A DNA stretch of 64,000 nucleotides from assembly GCA_003388555.1 (NCBI GenBank), contig QQVD01000034.1:1-64000 (forward strand). Reading direction: 5' to 3'. This document shows positions 59,086 to 64,000 of the stretch, in pieces (within the stretch, counting starts at the first letter, position 1; each line of letters begins with the position of its first letter). This stretch comes from Acidobacteriota bacterium. GTDB taxonomy: Bacteria; Acidobacteriota; Thermoanaerobaculia; Multivoradales; Multivoraceae. The notes beneath the pieces were generated by a model. That model was not told the DNA's origin. It searched no databases and saw nothing but the letters and a program-made list of their open reading frames with translations. A program made the position numbers and the translations under genes.

Positions 59086-61875
59086 TCAGCGCAGACGGAA
59101 GAAGGCGAGCGCCTCGAGCTCACCGTGCCGCTCGGCGAGCGCCGCGGCGAGGTGCTCGCCGAGGCTGGCGATCATCGGTTGCCACGCCTTCTGCTGGCTC
59201 CACTTCTTGGCCGGTACGTGACGGCTGCGGTGCAGGTGCTGCAGCAGGAAACGCGCCCAGTCCTCGCGCTCGCGGCCCTTGGGATCGACCGCCAGCGCGT
59301 CGAGCTCGATGCCGTCGCGCAGCACTGCGAGCAGGCCGAAACCGGGCTGCACTCGGATCTCGTCGATCTCGTCCGCCCCGTCTGCGCCGTCCACCGCCCC
59401 GTCGGCCGCATCGCCCGAGATCTCCGGCGCCGGCTGAGTCGCTTCGATCTCGAGCAGGGCGGCGCGCCCCAGCGGCGACTCGTCGAGGTGGGCGAGCAGA
59501 CCCTCCACCAGAGGGTGACCCGAGGCGAAGAAGTCGAGCATCTCGTCCTCGACCGCGGCTTCGCGCTGGAAGCTGCCGAAGAAGCTGTGCTCGCCGGCGA
59601 GGCCGGGCAGACTCTCGACCTTGGCGCGCGAGTCGACCTGGATCGAATGGCGCACTCCGCCGCGATGCTCCTCGACCTGGATGTTGAGCCGCCTCGCGGT
59701 GCCGACGACGACCCGCTGGGTGAGCCGATCGAGGTCCTCCGGGATGCGCTCGAGGATGCTCTGCTCGAGCTGCTCGGTGTAGGGCTCGCGGTGCAGCTCG
59801 CGGAAGGCGGCACGCTGCACCCGGTCCCACGAGCGCTGGGCCCTCTCGAGCAGATCGTCGAATCGGCCTTCGACGTCGCCCGGCTCGAGCTTCGGCAGAT
59901 CGGGATCGGCGGCGAGTCGCTGCAGGGTCGGCTCGACCTGGCCGAGCTCTGCTTCCAGGCTCGACAGGGGCCGGTCGAAGAGGCCGAGTCGGCGATAGAG
60001 GTCGATCACCCAGCGGCCGAGGCCGTCCGGCGGCTCGAAGGTGACGATCTCGACCGGCCGCTCGCGACCGATGCGGTCGAGGCGGCCGATCCGCTGCTCC
60101 ACCGCCATCGGGCGCCAGGGCAGGTCGAAGAGCACCAGCCTGGTGCAGAACTCGAAGTTGCGCCCTTCGCCGCCGGCCTCGGTCGAGATGAGCAGTGACG
60201 GCCCGTCGGCGAGTCGGAACTGGGCCACCTCGATGTCCCGCCGCTTCGACGACAGCTCCTCGTGGAAGACGCCGACCTTGGCGTGGGCGCCGCGCTCGAA
60301 GAGGGGCTTGAGGCGCTCCAGCGTCTCGCGGTCGTGCACGAAGAGGAGCGTCTTCTCGCCGGCGCGCTGCCACTTGCCGGCCTGCTCCTCGAGCCAGCGG
60401 ACGCGGGCGTCCAGCTGCGCGGCCCGCTGGGCCAGCTGCACGATCTCGGGGCGCTGACGCAGGTCGGCGATGTCGGCCAGACGGGCCGGATCGGAGAGCG
60501 CCCACCAGATCATCTGCGCCTGTCGCCGCGCCTTGGGCGAGCGCGCCGGGTCGGTGTGGTCGTCTTCCGCGCTTTCCTCTCCGACTGACGGCAGCGAGTC
60601 GAGCGAGTCGCCCCAGGCCGCGGCCAGCGCCTCGATGAGCTCCACCCTGGCGGAGTGCGATGCGTCGTCGGGCAGCTCGACCGGACGGTGCTGGCGCGGC
60701 GCCAGGCCGCCGATGTCGACCCGCCGGGTGGCGCTGGTGCACGGCGGCAGCGGCTCACCGTCGGCAAGCGAGCGCTCGAACTCCTCGAAGCTGTCGAACT
60801 CCTCCGGCCGCAGCAGCTGCAGCAGACGGAAGAAGCCGTGCAGGTCCTCCTCGAGCGGCACCGCGGTGAGCAGCAGCAGGTGGCGACCCTGTTCGGCGAT
60901 CGGCGCGACCGCCCGGTAGGCCGCATTGCCCGGGTGACCGGGGTCGCGCCGGAGATGGTGCGCCTCGTCGACGACCAGCAGGTCGATGCCGGCCTCCACC
61001 GCCTGCTCGACCAGGCGCGGAGACTGCTCGAGCCGCTCGCGCGAGATCACCACGCGGCGGTACACGTCGAACGGGTTGAAGCCCTCGCCGTACGCACGCT
61101 CGACGTCGCGCAGGCGGTCGTCGTCGATCAGCACGAAGACCTGGTGATACTTGCGCCACAGCTCGCCGAGCCACTGCACGGTGAGCGCCTCGGGCGCCAC
61201 CACCAGCACCCGCTCGGCCTGACCGGTGCGCACCAGGTGGTTGAGGATGAGGCACGATTCGACGGTCTTGCCGAGGCCCACCTCGTCGGCGAGCAGCCAG
61301 CGCACCGGCAGCGTGCGGGTGGCGCGCTCGGCGACGTGCAGCTGGTGCGGGAACAGACGCACCCGGCCACCGAGGAAGGAACCGAAACCCGAGGCGAGTC
61401 GGGTGTGGTCGAGGTGCATCGATGCGATGCGCAGCGCGAAGGCGCCGTCGGAATCGACCTGTCCGGCCTTGATGCGCTCGATCAGGTCGGCGGCCGGCTC
61501 GGCCGGCCAGAGGTCGTCCTCGTGCGCCAGCTCGCCACTGCTCAGCAGAGCGACCCGTCCCGTCGCCTCCGTCGCCTCCTCGCTCTGGGGGCCCTGGTCG
61601 TCGCCGCCGACCTCGTCGTCACCTTCGCCCTGGAACGCGACGACGGTGACGATGGCGCCTTCGCCGCGCACCCGCACCCGGTTGCCCGGCTCGATGACCA
61701 GCGGGCGCAGGGCCTCCGAGCTCGCCGCCATCTTCAGCACCTGACCCGAGCGCGGGAAGACGACGGCGATTCGACGGCCCTGGATGCCGAGCACGCGTCC
61801 CGGGCCCAGGTCCGGGTTGTCGCGGTGGATCAGGCGGTCGTTGACGGACCAGTGCACGGGAGTCTGGGCGGCCAT
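59086..61875 (-). CDS. RapA-like SNF2/helicase protein
   Basis: 929 aa. N-terminal Tudor-like region (residues 1-100, DRLIHRDNPDLGPGRVLGIQ), then the SNF2-type ATPase with Walker A LADEVGLGKTVESCLIL (about 195), DEAHHLRRD (about 304) and the second half (from about 510, TLLFVHDRETLERL; ISTEAGGEGRNFEF; RIGRLDRIGR near 598), and a C-terminal domain to 929. This matches RapA/HepA, which binds RNA polymerase and recycles it after termination; the C-terminal part fits but is divergent. ATG 61875 follows a 9-base repeat CGGAGGATA in its leader and has no strong ribosome site. Confidence 0.85.
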   Translation of the reverse strand: MAAQTPVHWSVNDRLIHRDNPDLGPGRVLGIQGRRIAVVFPRSGQVLKMAASSEALRPLVIEPGNRVRVRGEGAIVTVVAFQGEGDDEVGGDDQGPQSEEATEATGRVALLSSGELAHEDDLWPAEPAADLIERIKAGQVDSDGAFALRIASMHLDHTRLASGFGSFLGGRVRLFPHQLHVAERATRTLPVRWLLADEVGLGKTVESCLILNHLVRTGQAERVLVVAPEALTVQWLGELWRKYHQVFVLIDDDRLRDVERAYGEGFNPFDVYRRVVISRERLEQSPRLVEQAVEAGIDLLVVDEAHHLRRDPGHPGNAAYRAVAPIAEQGRHLLLLTAVPLEEDLHGFFRLLQLLRPEEFDSFEEFERSLADGEPLPPCTSATRRVDIGGLAPRQHRPVELPDDASHSARVELIEALAAAWGDSLDSLPSVGEESAEDDHTDPARSPKARRQAQMIWWALSDPARLADIADLRQRPEIVQLAQRAAQLDARVRWLEEQAGKWQRAGEKTLLFVHDRETLERLKPLFERGAHAKVGVFHEELSSKRRDIEVAQFRLADGPSLLISTEAGGEGRNFEFCTRLVLFDLPWRPMAVEQRIGRLDRIGRERPVEIVTFEPPDGLGRWVIDLYRRLGLFDRPLSSLEAELGQVEPTLQRLAADPDLPKLEPGDVEGRFDDLLERAQRSWDRVQRAAFRELHREPYTEQLEQSILERIPEDLDRLTQRVVVGTARRLNIQVEEHRGGVRHSIQVDSRAKVESLPGLAGEHSFFGSFQREAAVEDEMLDFFASGHPLVEGLLAHLDESPLGRAALLEIEATQPAPEISGDAADGAVDGADGADEIDEIRVQPGFGLLAVLRDGIELDALAVDPKGREREDWARFLLQHLHRSRHVPAKKWSQQKAWQPMIASLGEHLAAALAERHGELEALAFFRLR

Positions 61876-62632
61876 GGTGTGGAGCGGAGGATCGGACGGA
61901 GGATACGGAGGATACGGATGGTCTCGGAGCGGCGTCTGCCCGGTATGCGGTGCCCCGTGGATACGGTGCCGTGGCGGGCCGCGCAGGGCGGACCGTTCCG
62001 GCGGGCAGCGCCCGGTGGCGGTGATCGCACCGCAGCGGGCGGCTCGCGTCCCAGCGGTCGGCGCGCAGGTCGGTGAGGACGGTGACGGGCGTCGCGGCCG
62101 GGGCGGCGGGAGGATCGCCGCAGGGAGCGGCGCGCTGCGCGACGACCGCGTTGGGCGGCCGACTCTAGCAGCGCAGGGCGAGGCTGCCGATCGCGGGGGT
62201 GGCCGCGACCGCAGCCCGGGAGCTCGAGCGGCGCACTGCGCGCAGCCCCGGCCTCTGGCGCGCCTCGGGAGTGGGAGTCCGGCGCGGGTTACACTCCGGA
62301 GGAGCTCCGCAGGCCGACGCGGGCTCCGGAACTCGGGTGCGAGCGGCGGGCGCCTCCGCGGCCAGGCAGGAGCAACGGTCCGAGGGCGCCTGGGCACCGC
62401 GGCGCGCGGCGCCGGACGTCGGTGACGTCCAGAGGCCGGGACGGGCGCCAGTGGACCACCACCCGGCGCTTGCCGCGCCTGCGCCAGCACGGCACCACCG
62501 GTCGCGGCGACAGGACGCGCACCGCCGGCCAGCGCAGAACCGTTTGGTGGGCCGAGCACGAACAGTTCCGAGAATCGCCACGAGAAGCCACAACCAACGC
62601 GGAGCCCGACAGGCGCCCGCAGGGAGATACAG
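61876..62632. other. Intergenic stretch of 757 bases
   Basis: It lies between divergent RapA-like and aldehyde dehydrogenase genes. Open frames here are Arg-rich noise. A CGGAGGATA repeat (61897-61914) is close to the RapA start. No promoter of clear quality, RNA or hairpin was recognised. AGGGAG lies ahead of the ALDH start. Confidence 0.45.
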
Positions 62633-64000
62633 ATGAAGGAAGCTCTCCAGTTCTACATCGACGGCCAGTGGGTCGACCCCGTCACCCCGAAGACCCTCGA
62701 CGTGATCAACCCGGCCACCGAGGAGGTCTACGGCCGGATCAGCCTCGGCAGCGCCGCCGACGTCGACAAGGCGGTGGCCGCTGCCCGCAAGGCGTTCGAT
62801 TCGTTCTCGACCACCTCGCGCGAGCAGAGGATCGAGCTGCTCGGCAAGATCGTCGCCGCCTACCAGGCGCGGCTCGCCGACTTCGCCGCCACCATCTCGG
62901 CCGAGATGGGCGCTCCCGCCTGGCTGGCCAAGGCGGCGCAGGCCCCGTCTGGCCTCGCTCACTTCGCCAACGCCCTCGAGGTGCTCAAGAGCTACGAGTT
63001 CGAGGAGGCGCAGGGCACCACTCTGGTGGTCAAGGAGCCGGTCGGTGTCTGCGGTCTGATCACGCCCTGGAACTGGCCGATCAACCAGATCGCCTGCAAG
63101 GTCGCACCGGCGCTCGCCGCCGGCTGCACGATGGTGCTGAAGCCGTCCGAGGTGGCGCCGCTCAACGCCATCCTGCTCGCCGAGGTGCTGCACGATGCCG
63201 GCGTGCCGGCGGGCGTGTTCAACCTGGTCAACGGTGACGGGCCGACGGTGGGCGCGGCGATCTCGGCGCACCCCGACATCGACATGGTCTCGTTCACCGG
63301 CTCGACGCGCGCCGGCCGCGAGGTCGCCAAGGCGGGAGCCGACTCGATCAAGCGGGTCGCCCAGGAGCTGGGCGGCAAGTCGGCCAACATCGTGCTCGAC
63401 GACGCCGACCTCGAGAAGGCGGTGGCGAGCGGCGTGCAGCAGTGCTTCATGAACTCCGGCCAGTCGTGCAACGCGCCGACCCGCATGTTCGTGCCGCGCG
63501 ACAAGCATGCCGAGGCGCTGGCCATCGCCAAGGCCGCTGCCGAGGGGACCGTGGTCGCGGCGCCGGACGCCGAGAAGGTCAACATCGGCCCGGTGGTCAG
63601 CGAGACGCAGTGGAAGAAGATCCAGGACCTGATCGCCAAGGGCATCGAGGAGGGCGCCGAGCTGGTCGCCGGCGGTCCCGGCAAGCCCGAGGGCCTGGAG
63701 AAGGGCTACTACGTCAAGCCGACGATCTTCGGCAACGTCAACAACGAGATGACGGTGGCGCGCGAGGAGATCTTCGGGCCGGTGCTGGTGATCATCCCGT
63801 ACGACGACGAGGAGGAGGCCATCCGCCTCGCCAACGACACCGTCTACGGGCTGTCGGGCTACGTGCAGAGCGGCGATGCGGCGCGCGCCCGTCGGGTCGC
63901 CTCGCGGCTGCGCACCGGCAACGTGCACATCAACGGCGCCGGCGCCGACTTCAAGGCGCCGTTCGGCGGCTACAAGCAGTCGGGCAACGGGCGCGAGTGG
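62633..64000 (+). CDS. Aldehyde dehydrogenase (partial, runs off the right edge)
   Basis: 456 codons are present, with no stop inside the window. The NAD(P)-dependent ALDH family is clear: FYIDGQWVDPVTPKTLDVIN start, ITPWNWPIN (Asn stabilising the oxyanion), VSFTGSTRAG, catalytic Glu 245 in QELGGKSANIVL, the nucleophile Cys 279 in SGQSCNAPTR, EEIFGPVLV and FKAPFGGYKQSGNGRE. It oxidises an aldehyde to a carboxylate, with no sign which. The last codons visible lie in the highly conserved C-terminal stretch, so only about 15-20 residues should be missing. AGGGAG is eight bases before ATG 62633. Confidence 0.9.
   Translation, partial: MKEALQFYIDGQWVDPVTPKTLDVINPATEEVYGRISLGSAADVDKAVAAARKAFDSFSTTSREQRIELLGKIVAAYQARLADFAATISAEMGAPAWLAKAAQAPSGLAHFANALEVLKSYEFEEAQGTTLVVKEPVGVCGLITPWNWPINQIACKVAPALAAGCTMVLKPSEVAPLNAILLAEVLHDAGVPAGVFNLVNGDGPTVGAAISAHPDIDMVSFTGSTRAGREVAKAGADSIKRVAQELGGKSANIVLDDADLEKAVASGVQQCFMNSGQSCNAPTRMFVPRDKHAEALAIAKAAAEGTVVAAPDAEKVNIGPVVSETQWKKIQDLIAKGIEEGAELVAGGPGKPEGLEKGYYVKPTIFGNVNNEMTVAREEIFGPVLVIIPYDDEEEAIRLANDTVYGLSGYVQSGDAARARRVASRLRTGNVHINGAGADFKAPFGGYKQSGNGREW

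Noticed and set aside
62199-62600. Arg-rich frames before the aldehyde dehydrogenase gene
   Set aside because: No ribosome site or family features; typical of GC-rich intergenic DNA.

Overview
The window is GC-rich (about 70%) bacterial chromosome with dense genes on both strands. I infer an Acidobacteriota-like organism. The grounds are an orphan MacB/FtsX-type permease of the acidobacterial duplicated type (27378-29822), the families DUF6152, DUF6644 and DUF4399, a copper type II monooxygenase fused to a c-type cytochrome domain, two TonB-dependent receptors, and many lipoproteins. That is a Gram-negative, respiring cell with a large exported proteome. No rRNA, tRNA, CRISPR array, insertion sequence or prophage was seen. 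The placement rests on gene content only, with no marker gene.

Layout. 1-572 is non-coding and carries duplicated palindromic repeats. 573-7123 holds a lipoprotein, a DUF3667-like zinc-ribbon membrane protein, a metallo-beta-lactamase-fold protein, a secreted alpha/alpha-toroid protein and a class I glutamine-amidotransferase-like hydrolase. 7339-12180 is one very large secreted protein: eight DUF11/DUF7933-like repeats, two PKD domains, a run of 21 Asp and an RTX calcium-binding tail. 12539-15717 holds a GT-C-like membrane protein and a CurA-like reductase. 15971-22356 is a compact redox island: the cytochrome-copper monooxygenase fusion, two cytochrome c'-like proteins, a DUF4399 lipoprotein, a secreted protein of unknown function, DUF6152 and two DUF6644 membrane proteins. 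22467-25824 pairs a small CxxCH protein with a His-rich-loop TonB receptor, probably for zinc or another divalent metal. 25984-32163 holds a pectinacetylesterase/Notum-like lipoprotein, the orphan permease, a diguanylate cyclase and a small secreted protein.

32209-38362 holds a GlxA-type regulator divergent from a FabY-like ketoacyl synthase, an MFS transporter, and a CNNM/CorC membrane protein overlapping a lipoprotein gene. 38407-42261 is a SWIM-SNF2 helicase. 42807-48511 holds an ENPP-type phosphodiesterase, a class II aldolase, and a second TonB receptor followed by a TlpA-like thioredoxin; this receptor has the clearest promoter in the window, overlapped by an imperfect palindrome. 48879-55618 holds a double-BON lipoprotein and a signalling cluster (histidine kinase, receiver protein, receiver-kinase-receiver hybrid, divergent NtrC-type regulator and an unknown coiled-coil protein). 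56235-57298 is a probable stress pair (PA2169-like DUF2383 and DUF2188). 57524-58876 is a secreted matrixin-like protease with a partner protein. 59086-61875 is a RapA-like helicase. An aldehyde dehydrogenase runs off the right edge.

The most interesting targets are the redox island, the giant RTX protein, the palindromic operator candidate at 45359-45387, and the recurrent TAGACT -10-like element, which may mark leaderless genes.
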